From DASSHC01 sp035693105 (GTDB lineage Bacteria; Chloroflexota; Chloroflexia; Thermomicrobiales; Thermomicrobiaceae), in NCBI GenBank assembly GCA_035693105.1, contig DASSHC010000192.1, positions 1 to 12,733 on the forward strand: a stretch of 12,733 nt of DNA, given 5' to 3'. Of the stretch, positions 1 through 8,030 are shown piece after piece; the stretch's first letter is position 1; each line of letters opens with the position of its first letter. Made by a program: the position numbers and the translations under genes. The notes beneath the pieces are model-generated. The model searched no databases. It was given only the letters and a program-made list of their open reading frames with translations, and had not been told where the DNA came from.

Positions 1-143
1 TCGATCAGGTTGGCCACGACGCCCGGCGCGCTGGTCCCGCCGCCGCGTCCCAGCCGGCGGATCGCGCCGGCGCTGAGCTTGCCGGCGGCCACGGCCGTCG
101 CCAGCCGCAGGTCGATCCCGGCGACCCGCGCGTCGCGGCTCAC
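1..143 (-). CDS. murT: MurT-like Mur ligase family protein, N-terminal fragment (cut by window edge)
   Basis: Only the first 47 codons are present; the rest lies beyond base 1. The GTG start at 143-141 overlaps the mreC stop in a GTGA junction, so translation is probably coupled to mreC. The visible peptide runs AGKLSAGAIRRLGRGGGTS followed by APGVVANLI. This resembles the start of MurT proteins, where a basic helix precedes a glycine-rich turn, then PG and a short hydrophobic stretch leading to the Mur-ligase ATP-binding domain. MurT is the amidotransferase subunit that works with the glutaminase GatD to amidate the D-glutamate of lipid II in the cytoplasm. The P-loop and catalytic residues are outside the window, so the call rests on the N-terminal pattern and on the neighbouring cell-wall genes. 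Another Mur-ligase relative is possible. Confidence 0.68.
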   Translation of the reverse strand, partial: MSRDARVAGIDLRLATAVAAGKLSAGAIRRLGRGGGTSAPGVVANLI

Positions 144-961
144 TGGCCGTTCCCGGTGCCGAGGATGACGGTCACCGCGCGCAGGGTGCTGTAGTCGATC
201 AGCGGAGTCACCTGAGCGGTGACGGTGTCGGCCTGCACCTCGCGATCGACCTGCGCCACCTTGCCGACTACCAGCCCCTCGGGCACGCGCGCGGTCCCCG
301 CCGAGGTGACGACCACATCGCCCACCACCACATCGTCGCTCGCCTTGAGGTGGTCAAGCTGGAAGTAGCCGCCCGCCTGCCAGCGGCCATCGAGCACCCC
401 GGCCGCCTTGGAGCGCTGGACCATCGCCCCGGCGTGGGCGCTGGCGTCGATCGCCAGGATCACCCGGGCCCGATCGGGCGTGACCTCGCTCACCTGTCCG
501 ACGTAGAAGTCCGGGCTGATGACCGCCATCCCCTTCTGGATGCCGTCGTCGGAGCCGCGGTCGAGCACCAGGATCTGATGCGCGCCGCCCGGGTCGTGAC
601 CGATGATGTTAGCGCTGAGCGGGGTCAGCCCCGGATGCGCCTCTTTGAAGTCGAGCTGCTTGCGCAGTTGCTCGACCTCGCCCTGAAGTTGTTGCAGCCG
701 GGCGTTCTCGGCCAGCAACTGATCGCGCTCGGCGGTCACTGCCTGAAGCTGCTTGGCCAGGTCGGACTGGTTGCGGTGAGAGAGGCCGCGCAGGTCGTCT
801 CCGGCGGTGCTCAGGCCCGCGGCGAAGGGGCGGACCAGCGTCTCGAGCGGCGTCTTGGCGGCGTCGAGCCGGTGGTGGTTATCGAGCACGATCAGCGTGC
901 CGGCGAAGGCGACGAAGCAGAAGACGAGCACGGCGGTGTGACGCGCGGTTGTCGAGAGCAT
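140..961 (-). CDS. mreC: Rod shape-determining protein MreC
   Basis: 273 residues, normal for MreC. A short cytoplasmic start is followed by one membrane helix (about 8-27), a periplasm-facing coiled coil rich in Leu, Gln and Glu (about 64-106), and the MreC beta domain (about 112-268). The beta domain carries the family pattern ILVLDRGSDDGIQKGMAVIS and VGQVSEVTPDRARVILAID. MreC links cytoplasmic MreB to the elongation machinery (RodA, PBP2) and modulates lateral wall synthesis. The ATG lies 11 bases after the mreB stop, with only a weak GGCGGG upstream, so it is probably read from the mreB transcript. Its stop overlaps the start of the murT-like gene. The usual third partner, mreD, is not adjacent. 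The assignment is firm from domain order and from mreB next door. Confidence 0.95.
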   Translation of the reverse strand: MLSTTARHTAVLVFCFVAFAGTLIVLDNHHRLDAAKTPLETLVRPFAAGLSTAGDDLRGLSHRNQSDLAKQLQAVTAERDQLLAENARLQQLQGEVEQLRKQLDFKEAHPGLTPLSANIIGHDPGGAHQILVLDRGSDDGIQKGMAVISPDFYVGQVSEVTPDRARVILAIDASAHAGAMVQRSKAAGVLDGRWQAGGYFQLDHLKASDDVVVGDVVVTSAGTARVPEGLVVGKVAQVDREVQADTVTAQVTPLIDYSTLRAVTVILGTGNGQ

Positions 962-972
962 AATCCCGCCGG

Positions 973-2034
<1,062 letters not shown>

Positions 2035-2138
2035 CAGCGGAAGCCCCCCCTCGCGGTCGCGTCTCCAGCGGGCTCGCAGCGGTTCTGGCCGCCGTCGCGC
2101 GGCAGACGCCTTCCTCCCGCAAGCCCAGAGGTCGCGGC

Positions 2139-2147
2139 ATTATACCA
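2139..2147 (-). promoter_or_regulatory. Extended -10 promoter for mreB-mreC-murT
   Basis: On the minus strand the sequence reads TGGTATAAT: a perfect TATAAT box (2139-2144) preceded by the TGN extension that recruits the housekeeping sigma factor without a good -35. No TTGACA-like box is seen 16-18 bases upstream. A transcript would start near 2132, giving an mreB leader of roughly 95-100 bases. An exact consensus box in such GC-rich DNA, in the right orientation for a conserved gene, is unlikely by chance. Confidence 0.72.
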
Positions 2148-2184
2148 TGCGGGAGCTTTTGCCCCGGACGGGCCCTCAGCCCCG

Positions 2185-2221
2185 GCCCCTCTCCGGACGG
2201 AGCCAATGCTGGGAGAGGGGC
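2185..2221. repeat. Hairpin repeat with perfect 10-bp stem
   Basis: GCCCCTCTCC (2185-2194) and GGAGAGGGGC (2212-2221) are exact inverted copies around a 17-base loop. No T-tract follows on either strand, and it lies upstream of both flanking genes, so a terminator role is unlikely. The style, a CCCCTCTCC arm facing GGAGAGGGG after a CCCCGGCC lead-in, resembles short palindromic elements scattered between genes in many GC-rich bacteria. Whether it recurs in this genome cannot be seen here. Confidence 0.6.
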
Positions 2222-2257
2222 GCTGCCTTCGGAGGAGCTTGGTTGCCGCGTGAGAAT

Positions 2258-2370
2258 GGATCCCTCGACTTCGGTCGGGACGACAGGGGGAGTATGGAGC
2301 GGACGACGACTTGCCTCGTCCGGTACGCCACCTCCCTCTCCCTGTCATCCCGACCGAAGTGGAGGGATCC
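2258..2370. repeat. Paired 31-base inverted repeats (REP/MITE-like)
   Basis: The arm at 2258-2288 and the reverse complement of the arm at 2340-2370 match at 29 of 31 positions. Each arm begins GGATCCCTC, has ACTTCGGTCGGGA in the middle and ends GACAGGG. The 51-base centre contains a smaller stem (CGGACGA at 2300-2306 with TCGTCCG at 2316-2322). Beyond the arms, TTGCC (2243-2247) and GGCAA (2376-2380) extend the symmetry loosely. The unit looks like the dispersed palindromic repeats with a GTCATCCCGA core found in several bacterial phyla. No coding potential or transposase is associated. Confidence 0.75.
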
Positions 2371-2450
2371 GTCGTGGCAAGGCACCCAACCCGCTCGGCC
2401 GCCACCGCGCCTCTCCCGCGTCTTCAATGCGGACTTCCCTGTTGATACGG

Positions 2451-2456
2451 TATAGT
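2451..2456 (+). promoter_or_regulatory. Possible -10 box for the lipid kinase gene
   Basis: TATAGT matches five of six -10 consensus positions and lies 60 bases before the chosen ATG, in the only locally AT-rich patch of this gap. No convincing -35 is found 16-18 bases upstream, and TTGATA at 2442-2447 is too close to serve. Weak call. Confidence 0.3.
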
Positions 2457-2516
2457 TCCCTCGCGCCAAGTAGCGAACGAACAGGGCGTGCGGTGGTGAC
2501 CGGGGGTGGATCGGCA

Positions 2517-3461
2517 ATGCCCGCCATCGAGGCGATCGTCAATCCGGCGTCGGCTAATGGGCGCACCGGCAAGCGCTGGCCGGAGCTGCGCGCGCGACTG
2601 GAAGCGCGCGGCTTCACGGTCAATGCTCATGCGACGTCCGCCCGGGGCGAGGCGACCTGCATTGCCCGCCGGCTGGCCGAGGCCGGGGTGGGCGAGATCG
2701 TGGTGGTCGGCGGCGACGGCACGCTCAACGAGGTCGCCAACGGCCTGCTCGGCCTCGGGCCGGAAGCGCCCCGTCCGGTGCTCTCGCTCATCCCGGCTGG
2801 AACCGGGCGCGACGTGGCGCGCTCGCTCGGTATCAACGCCGCCGAGCAGGCGATCGACCTGATCGGCCGCGCCGAGCCTTGTCCCATCGATGCCGGCGCG
2901 ATCCATTTCCTGGAGGCCGGCGCCCCGCGGACGCGCTACTTCGTCGGCTTCGCCGATGTCGGACTTGGCGCCGAGGCCGCCGCCCGGCTCAATCGCTCTT
3001 CCAAGGCCCTCGGCGGCTTCCTCTCCTATCTGGCCGGCGTCACCCTGACCGTCGCGACCTTCCACGGGCGCGAGGCGCGGGTGATGGTCGATGGCCAGCT
3101 CGTCCACGAAGGCCGGATCGGCATGGTGGTGCTGTGCAACGGGCGCTACCTGGCCGGGGGTATGGACATGGCGCCGATGGCCTCGATGCACGACGGCCGC
3201 TTCGAGATCTTCGTGCTGAAGGATGTTCCCAAACGGGTGCTCCTCGGCTCGCTGCTGCCGCGCGTCTATCGCGGCAAGCACGTCGGCCATTGGGCCGTGC
3301 GGCACTACCAGGGTCAGTGCGTCGAGGTCAGCGCGCCCGAGCCGGTGCCGTTCCAGTCCGACGGTGAGCAACCGGGCACGACCGATATCCGGGCCGAGAT
3401 CTTCGCGGGGGCACTGCTGATGCGGGCTCCACGGCGCGAGCCAGCTCGCGCCGCGATTTGA
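2517..3461 (+). CDS. YegS/DgkB-type lipid kinase (diacylglycerol kinase catalytic domain)
   Basis: 314 residues, normal for this family. The protein starts MPAIEAIVNPASANGRTGKR, the usual first strand and glycine-containing loop. The nucleotide-binding GGDGT is at 65-69 (VVVGGDGTLNEVANGL) and is followed by IPAGTGRDVARSLGI (92-106). The C-terminal beta domain ends with SDGEQ (281-285), whose acidic residue matches the general-base region of DgkB-type kinases. Such enzymes phosphorylate diacylglycerol or related lipids with ATP at the membrane; the exact lipid cannot be told. The ATG at 2517 is preferred because it fits the family's start and GGGGGTGG sits just upstream; in-frame GTGs at 2493 and 2496 are alternatives. 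The reading frame stays open much further upstream, but that part crosses the repeats and shows no homology pattern. PAGTGRD replaces the commoner GTGND with Arg98. Confidence 0.9.
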   Translation: MPAIEAIVNPASANGRTGKRWPELRARLEARGFTVNAHATSARGEATCIARRLAEAGVGEIVVVGGDGTLNEVANGLLGLGPEAPRPVLSLIPAGTGRDVARSLGINAAEQAIDLIGRAEPCPIDAGAIHFLEAGAPRTRYFVGFADVGLGAEAAARLNRSSKALGGFLSYLAGVTLTVATFHGREARVMVDGQLVHEGRIGMVVLCNGRYLAGGMDMAPMASMHDGRFEIFVLKDVPKRVLLGSLLPRVYRGKHVGHWAVRHYQGQCVEVSAPEPVPFQSDGEQPGTTDIRAEIFAGALLMRAPRREPARAAI

Positions 3462-3485
3462 CCGGGCCGTGCCGCGTCTGATAAG
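3458..3485 (+). promoter_or_regulatory. Possible promoter for the aldolase-amidohydrolase run
   Basis: TTGACC (3458-3463), which overlaps the kinase TGA stop, is followed 16 bases later by GATAAG (3480-3485). The boxes match the housekeeping consensus at five and four of six positions. A transcript would start near 3492, about 70 bases before the next ATG. Spacing is slightly short and the -10 is imperfect. Confidence 0.38.
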
Positions 3486-3564
3486 AATGCCGTCGTGACC
3501 GGACGCGACATGACGGCACGACGTTTCAGCCTGCGCGCTGGAGTAGTGAAGCGGAATCAAGCTG

Positions 3565-4710
3565 ATGAATCTGCGGGGGGACTTCAAAGAGGGCGGCGTG
3601 AGCCTGGCGCCCGAGCCAACCGACGAGCAATTCACCATTCTCGAAGGCGCCACGTCTCCAACCCTCACCTGGTTCGTGCAGGGGTTGACCCACGAGCTGG
3701 AGCGCCACGGCTATGGCTACAGCCGCCGCGCCGTCCCCGACATTCGCCTGGTGCTCAACGTGGTCGATCGCGACAATCCGCAGCCTTACCGGCGCAAGGC
3801 GCAGGCGACCTTCGTGGTCGCCATCGTCGAGCTGGACCGCTACCCCGACGACTTCCTGCGCACCGGCTATCCCTATCTGGTGCGTGCCCTCTCTAATCTC
3901 GGCATCATGCTGACGCGGGGCGCGGACGGCCTGGAAGCCCACTTCATGACCATGGAGCAGGGGCACTACGTCGTGCGCCATACGCCGGGGCACGATGCGG
4001 AGTTCTTCGAGCACATCTACTCGCGCGTGCGGCCGCTGGCCGCCTCGCAGTTGGTGATCAACAACGTCTACAACACCGACCTGGAGCCGTCGCTGCATCA
4101 GGGCGACGAGATCACCGAGCAGCTCAAGCGCTCCGGGCGCAAGCTCGACGCGATGAACCTGCTGCCGGCTCCCTTCCCGATCCACGAGATTCTGGCGCCG
4201 CGCGAGCTGAAGCACGTCATGCGGCTCTACGGTATCGGCGGACTCAGCTATGGCAACCTCAGCGCGCGCAAGGACGAGCAGCGTTACTGGATGAGCGCCA
4301 GCGGCGTCAACAAGGGGAAGCTGGAGACGATCGGGCGCGACATTCTGCTGGTGTCCGACTTCGACCCGGAGCAACCGGCCATGATCCTCAGCGTGCCGCC
4401 CGAGGTCCAACCTCGGCGCGTCTCGGTCGATGCGATCGAGCACTGGATGATCTACCGGGAGCACCCCGAGGTTGGGGCCATCGTCCACGTGCACGCCTGG
4501 ATGGACGGCATCAAGTCGACCGAGGTCAACTTCCCCTGCGGCACGATTCAGCTGGCGCAGGCGGTGGCGGAGCTGGTGCGCCAGGAGCCGGAGCCGGGCA
4601 ACGCGGTCATCGGACTGAAGAACCACGGCGTCACCATCACCGGCAGCAGCCTGGACGAGATCTTCGCGCGCATCGAGGGACAGATCATCCCGCAGGTGCC
4701 GATGAGCTAG
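3565..4710 (+). CDS. Class II aldolase/adducin-family protein with an unrecognised N-terminal domain
   Basis: 381 residues in two parts. The C-terminal part (about 205-375) is a class II aldolase/adducin domain with its usual motifs: GNLSAR (230-235), SASGVNKGKL (244-253), Glu292 in DAIEHWMIY, the metal pair His308 and His310 (IVHVHAW), and the third ligand region LKNHGVTITG (His354). In L-fuculose-phosphate aldolase the equivalent residues bind zinc and act as acid/base, so a metal-dependent aldolase, epimerase or decarboxylase activity on a sugar-like substrate is plausible. The N-terminal part (about 25-200) has a mixed alpha/beta look and matches nothing I recognise; standalone family members are only about 200-260 residues. 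A GTG at 3598 preceded by AGAGGG is an alternative start that would remove 11 residues. It stands first in a co-directional set with the membrane protein and amidohydrolase. Confidence 0.82.
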   Translation: MNLRGDFKEGGVSLAPEPTDEQFTILEGATSPTLTWFVQGLTHELERHGYGYSRRAVPDIRLVLNVVDRDNPQPYRRKAQATFVVAIVELDRYPDDFLRTGYPYLVRALSNLGIMLTRGADGLEAHFMTMEQGHYVVRHTPGHDAEFFEHIYSRVRPLAASQLVINNVYNTDLEPSLHQGDEITEQLKRSGRKLDAMNLLPAPFPIHEILAPRELKHVMRLYGIGGLSYGNLSARKDEQRYWMSASGVNKGKLETIGRDILLVSDFDPEQPAMILSVPPEVQPRRVSVDAIEHWMIYREHPEVGAIVHVHAWMDGIKSTEVNFPCGTIQLAQAVAELVRQEPEPGNAVIGLKNHGVTITGSSLDEIFARIEGQIIPQVPMS

Positions 4711-4727
4711 AGACGAGTCCGATAACC

Positions 4728-5351
4728 GTGTCCACCCTGGCCAACATCGTCACGCGCTGGATGGCGCCGGCCGCGCTGCTCGGCGGGGCCATCTGGATAC
4801 TGCGCGCGGTCTGGCTGGCGCTGCTGCCGGCAGGTTGCGTCGGGGCGGCCTGCTCGCAGGTCACCAACTCCGCCCGTCACAGCGCCCTGGCAACCCCGCT
4901 GCTGGCGCTGGCGATCGCGCTGATGGCCGTGGCCGCGATCGGGATGATGGTGCAGGCGTTCCTGGCGGAGCGCATGGGCTGGCTCGGCCGGGCGGGCACC
5001 ATCGCGCTGGCGATGGCCGGCGCCGAGCTGGCCGTCTATGCCCTGGCCAGCAACCTCTTCGACAACCAGATCAAGCCGCTGGCGGCGATGGGCGGGCCGC
5101 TTTTGATCCTCGGCATCCTTCTGACCGGCGCCGCGCTGCTGCGCGCCGGCGCGCTGCACCGCTCGGCCATCATGGCGCTCCTGCTCGGCTCGGTCGCCAT
5201 GCTCGGCTACAACGACCAGAACGCACAGGTTCTGCTGGCTCTCCCCTTCGGCGTCGCCTGGCTGGTCGTGGGCCTGACGCTCTTGCTCAAGCCCGAGCCA
5301 CAGTCCACCGCCCAGGCAACCGCCTCACCGAGCGCCTCGCTCCCGAATTGA
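4728..5351 (+). CDS. Six-helix membrane protein of unknown function
   Basis: 207 residues, starting with GTG 17 bases after the aldolase stop. I do not recognise a family. Hydrophobic segments at about 13-34, 54-78, 88-107, 119-139, 144-161 and 167-187 suggest six membrane helices joined by short loops. Cys37 and Cys42 (GCVGAACSQ) lie in the first loop and could pair as a disulphide if that loop is external. The C-terminal tail from 188 is Ser/Ala/Pro-rich and hydrophilic. No transporter or enzyme signature is visible. The long hydrophobic pattern and codon use matching neighbours argue that it is real, although the ribosome site is weak. Close spacing suggests co-transcription with the aldolase-like gene. 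The following 95 bases before the amidohydrolase contain a 14-base dyad (CGTGCTCAAGCACG, 5377-5390) but no obvious terminator. Confidence 0.75.
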   Translation: MSTLANIVTRWMAPAALLGGAIWILRAVWLALLPAGCVGAACSQVTNSARHSALATPLLALAIALMAVAAIGMMVQAFLAERMGWLGRAGTIALAMAGAELAVYALASNLFDNQIKPLAAMGGPLLILGILLTGAALLRAGALHRSAIMALLLGSVAMLGYNDQNAQVLLALPFGVAWLVVGLTLLLKPEPQSTAQATASPSASLPN

Positions 5352-5446
5352 CAGCCGCCGCGTGGGCCGCTACGCTCGTGCTCAAGCACGCTGATGGGTT
5401 CAGCCGTGATCCCACGAATATCCGCCTTGAAAAAGGAACTGCTGCT

Positions 5447-7045
5447 ATGAGCGACGCGCTGCTGATCACCAACGGCTCGATCGTGACGATGGACGCGGAG
5501 CAGCCGGCGGCCGACGCGGTCGGCGTCATCGGCGACCACATCGTGGCTGTCGGCACGCGGCGGCTGGTCGAAGACGCCCTGCCGCGCGGCTACCGCACGC
5601 TCGACCTGGCCGGGCGTGTCTGCCTGCCCGGCCTCAACGAGGCCCACAACCACATGATCGGCTTCGGCACCGCGCTCGGCCAGGTGCCCTGTGGCTATCC
5701 CGACGTGACCTCGATCGCGCAGATCATCCAGGGAGTCGCCGCGCGGGCGCGGGAGCTGCCGGCTGGCAGCTGGATCCACGGCCGGGGCTACGACGACAAC
5801 AAACTCGACGAGCGACGACACCCGAATCGCCACGACCTCGACCAGGCGGCGGAAAACCACCCGGTGATCATCGTCAACGGCTCGGGCCACATGTGCGCCG
5901 TCAATTCGCTGGCGCTGAAACTGGCCGGGGTGACGCGCGACACGCCCGACCCGGAGGGCGGGCACATCGTGCGCGACGAGCACGGCGAGCCGACCGGCGT
6001 CTTGCAAGAGACGGCACAACAACTGGTCCGCGCCATCATCCCGCCGCCCACGGTCGAGGATCAGGTCGCCGCCCTCAAGCGCTGCAACGATGCCTATGTC
6101 GCCGCCGGCATCACCTCCAGCACCGATGCCAGCAGCACGACGCCGCAGGAGCTTGAGTCGTACCAGCAGGCCGTGCGCGCGGGGGCGCTCAAGCTGCGAA
6201 CCACCATGATGATCCGCGAGCACCTCCTGCCCCACCTCCTCGGCCTCGGCGTCAAGCAGGGCTTCGGCGACGACCACCTGCGCGTCGGTCCGGTCAAGCT
6301 CTTCATCGACGGTAGCCTAATTGGGCGCACCGCCGCGGTGACGCGCCCCTTCCTGGAAGACCCGCGCGACGACAACCTCGGCCTGACCATGATGTCGCAG
6401 GAGCAACTGGACGACTACGTCTGGCAGGCGCACGCGGCGGGCTTCCAGATAGCGGTTCACGCCATCGGCGACCGCGGCATCGAGATGGTGCTGGACGCCT
6501 ACGGCAAGGCGCTGGCGCGAATGCCGCGCGCCGACCACCGCCACCGCATCGAGCACGCCGGTATCCTGCGGCCCGACCTGATCGAGCGCATCGCCAAGAT
6601 GGGAGTGCTGGTCGTCAGCCAGCCGATCTTCATCACCGAGTACGGCGACGGGTTCATTCGCCACCTCGGGCTGGAGCGCATCCAGCTCACCTACCCCTTC
6701 CGCAGCCTGCTCGACGCCGGCATCCGCCTCGTCTTCTCCTCGGATTGCCCGGTCTCGGCTTTCGAGCCGCTCAAGAGCATTCAGGTCGCCGTCACCGAGC
6801 GCACCGGCAGCGGCCGCTCCTACGCGCTGGAGGAGGCGATCTCGGTCGAAGAGTCGCTGCCGCTTTACACGGTCAACGGCGCCTACGCCACCTTCGACGA
6901 GCAGCGCAAGGGGCGCATCCGGCCGGGGATGCTGGCCGATTTCGCCATCCTGGAGCAGGACCCACGCCGGGTCGATCCGGAGGCGATCGCGTCGGTCCCG
7001 ATCAGTCAGACGATCATCGGCGGGCAGACGGTCTACGAGTCGTAG
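5447..7045 (+). CDS. YtcJ-like metal-dependent amidohydrolase (Amidohydro_3 family)
   Basis: 532 residues, as expected for the YtcJ/NfdA group. The N-terminal beta-sandwich (about 5-60) leads into the TIM barrel at PGLNEAHNHM, with metal ligands His67 and His69. Further family motifs are VKLFIDGSLIGRTAA (283-297, Lys284 candidate bridging or structural residue), His338 in VHAIGDRGIEMVLDAY, His370 in HRIEHAGIL and Asp433 in FSSDCPVSAFEPL. The sandwich closes with GRIRPGMLADFAILEQDP (489-506). Members hydrolyse amide or related bonds, for example N-substituted formamides; the substrate here is unknown. No secretion signal is seen, so it is cytoplasmic. The ATG at 5447 has AAAGGA (5432-5437) nine bases upstream. 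The frame is open back to 4835, but that extension is only the membrane-protein gene read in another frame. Confidence 0.92.
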   Translation: MSDALLITNGSIVTMDAEQPAADAVGVIGDHIVAVGTRRLVEDALPRGYRTLDLAGRVCLPGLNEAHNHMIGFGTALGQVPCGYPDVTSIAQIIQGVAARARELPAGSWIHGRGYDDNKLDERRHPNRHDLDQAAENHPVIIVNGSGHMCAVNSLALKLAGVTRDTPDPEGGHIVRDEHGEPTGVLQETAQQLVRAIIPPPTVEDQVAALKRCNDAYVAAGITSSTDASSTTPQELESYQQAVRAGALKLRTTMMIREHLLPHLLGLGVKQGFGDDHLRVGPVKLFIDGSLIGRTAAVTRPFLEDPRDDNLGLTMMSQEQLDDYVWQAHAAGFQIAVHAIGDRGIEMVLDAYGKALARMPRADHRHRIEHAGILRPDLIERIAKMGVLVVSQPIFITEYGDGFIRHLGLERIQLTYPFRSLLDAGIRLVFSSDCPVSAFEPLKSIQVAVTERTGSGRSYALEEAISVEESLPLYTVNGAYATFDEQRKGRIRPGMLADFAILEQDPRRVDPEAIASVPISQTIIGGQTVYES

Positions 7046-7066
7046 CCGCGACATGGTGAGACAAGC

Positions 7067-7070
7067 GAGG
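7067..7070 (+). promoter_or_regulatory. Ribosome-binding site deciding the oxidoreductase start
   Basis: GAGG lies six bases before the ATG at 7077, whereas the in-frame ATG at 7053 has no purine-rich stretch before it. This favours the shorter protein beginning MELPTVGMDL. Confidence 0.6.
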
Positions 7071-7076
7071 CGAGCG

Positions 7077-8030
7077 ATGGAGCTGCCAACCGTCGGGATG
7101 GACCTGGTCGACAAGCGCAATGCCCGGAGCGCGCTGGAGGCGGCCAAACGCGCGGCGGCGCGCGGCGTGCCGATGGTCTGGTCGACCACCGGCCCGAGCG
7201 CGCCGGATCCGATGAGCTTCTTCGGCGCCGTCGCGGTCGAAACCGATCGGCTCGGCTTCGGCACGGCGATCGTGCCGACTTACCCGCGTCACCCGACCGT
7301 GATCGCGACGCAGGCGCTGGCGCTCGACCAGCTGGCGCCGGGCCGCTTCCGCCTCGGCCTCGGGCCGAGTCATCAGCCGACGATCACGGGAGCCCTCGGG
7401 CTGCCGATGGGCAGGCCGCTCGACCACCTACGGGAGTACGTCACCATCACGCGTGATCTCCTCTGGAACGGCCAGTCCGATTTCGAAGGGCAGTACTATC
7501 AGGTCCATTCACGGATGATCGGCACCGCCCAGGTGCCGATCTACATCTCGGCCCTGCGCTCGCGCGCCTTTCGCCTGGCCGGCGAGGTGGCCGACGGCGC
7601 GATCTCCTGGATGTGCCCGCTGGGCTACATCCGCGACGTGGCCTGCGCCGCGATGCGCCAGGGCGCGGCGCTGGCCGGACGGCCCATGCCGCGCATGGTG
7701 GCGCACATCCCGGTGGTGATGACCGGCGACCGCGCCCGCATGATCGAGTTGGCGCGCCCGCGCGTCAGCGGCTACGCCCGCCTGCCCTTCTACGCGGCCA
7801 TGTTCGCCGACGCCGGCTACCCGGTCGGCGACGAGGCACGGGTCAGCGACGAATTGCTCGACCGCCTGGTCGTCTGGGGCGATGAGTCCGAAGTGCGGCG
7901 CCGGCTCTCCGACGCGCTGGGGCAAGGGGTGGACGAGCTGCTTCTGACGCTCCTGCTGGGCGACGCGCCGGAGAAGGACGAGCAGGCGCTGTCGCGGGTG
8001 CTGGCCGATCTGAGCGGTGCCCATTCGTAG
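7077..8030 (+). CDS. Luciferase-like (LLM) flavin- or F420-dependent oxidoreductase
   Basis: 317 residues in a single TIM-barrel domain. The strongest signature is GFGTAIVPTYPRHPTVIATQ followed by ALDQLAPGRFRLGLGPSHQP, the conserved core of luciferase-like monooxygenases and F420-dependent reductases. PIYISALRSRAFRLAGEVAD and the late VWGDESEVRRRL are also family-typical. These enzymes pass hydride or oxygen to small organic substrates using FMN or F420; the LGLGPSH loop and length fit the F420-type branch better, but cofactor choice is inferred. It starts 31 bases after the amidohydrolase stop, so the two are probably co-transcribed. Its TAG stop (8028-8030) lies inside a hairpin repeat arm. 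The alternative ATG at 7053 would add eight residues (MVRQARRA) and lacks a ribosome site. Confidence 0.9.
   Translation: MELPTVGMDLVDKRNARSALEAAKRAAARGVPMVWSTTGPSAPDPMSFFGAVAVETDRLGFGTAIVPTYPRHPTVIATQALALDQLAPGRFRLGLGPSHQPTITGALGLPMGRPLDHLREYVTITRDLLWNGQSDFEGQYYQVHSRMIGTAQVPIYISALRSRAFRLAGEVADGAISWMCPLGYIRDVACAAMRQGAALAGRPMPRMVAHIPVVMTGDRARMIELARPRVSGYARLPFYAAMFADAGYPVGDEARVSDELLDRLVVWGDESEVRRRLSDALGQGVDELLLTLLLGDAPEKDEQALSRVLADLSGAHS

Larger units (their letters stand above)
2035..2516. other. Divergent intergenic region between mreB and the lipid kinase
   Basis: 482 bases without a convincing gene. It holds the mreB ribosome site (2044-2052) and promoter (2139-2147), a 10-bp-stem hairpin (2185-2221), a pair of 31-base inverted repeats (2258-2370), and a possible -10 for the kinase gene (2451-2456). 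Reading frames crossing it lack a family signature and run into repeats. From 2371 to 2440 I see nothing recognisable. Confidence 0.7.

Noticed and set aside
2250..2516. Upstream extension of the lipid kinase frame
   Set aside because: It crosses the 31-base inverted repeats and lacks family similarity; the ATG at 2517 fits the normal kinase N-terminus.
3526..4626. 366-codon minus-strand frame opposite the aldolase-like gene
   Set aside because: Low-complexity composition with no domain; the plus-strand protein has complete aldolase motifs.
5377..5390. CGTGCTCAAGCACG dyad before the amidohydrolase as an operator
   Set aside because: A 6-base dyad with a 2-base centre, single copy and with no regulator nearby, so I could not support it as a site.
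4835..5446. Long N-terminal extension of the amidohydrolase frame
   Set aside because: It is the membrane-protein gene read in another frame; a good ribosome site precedes the ATG at 5447.
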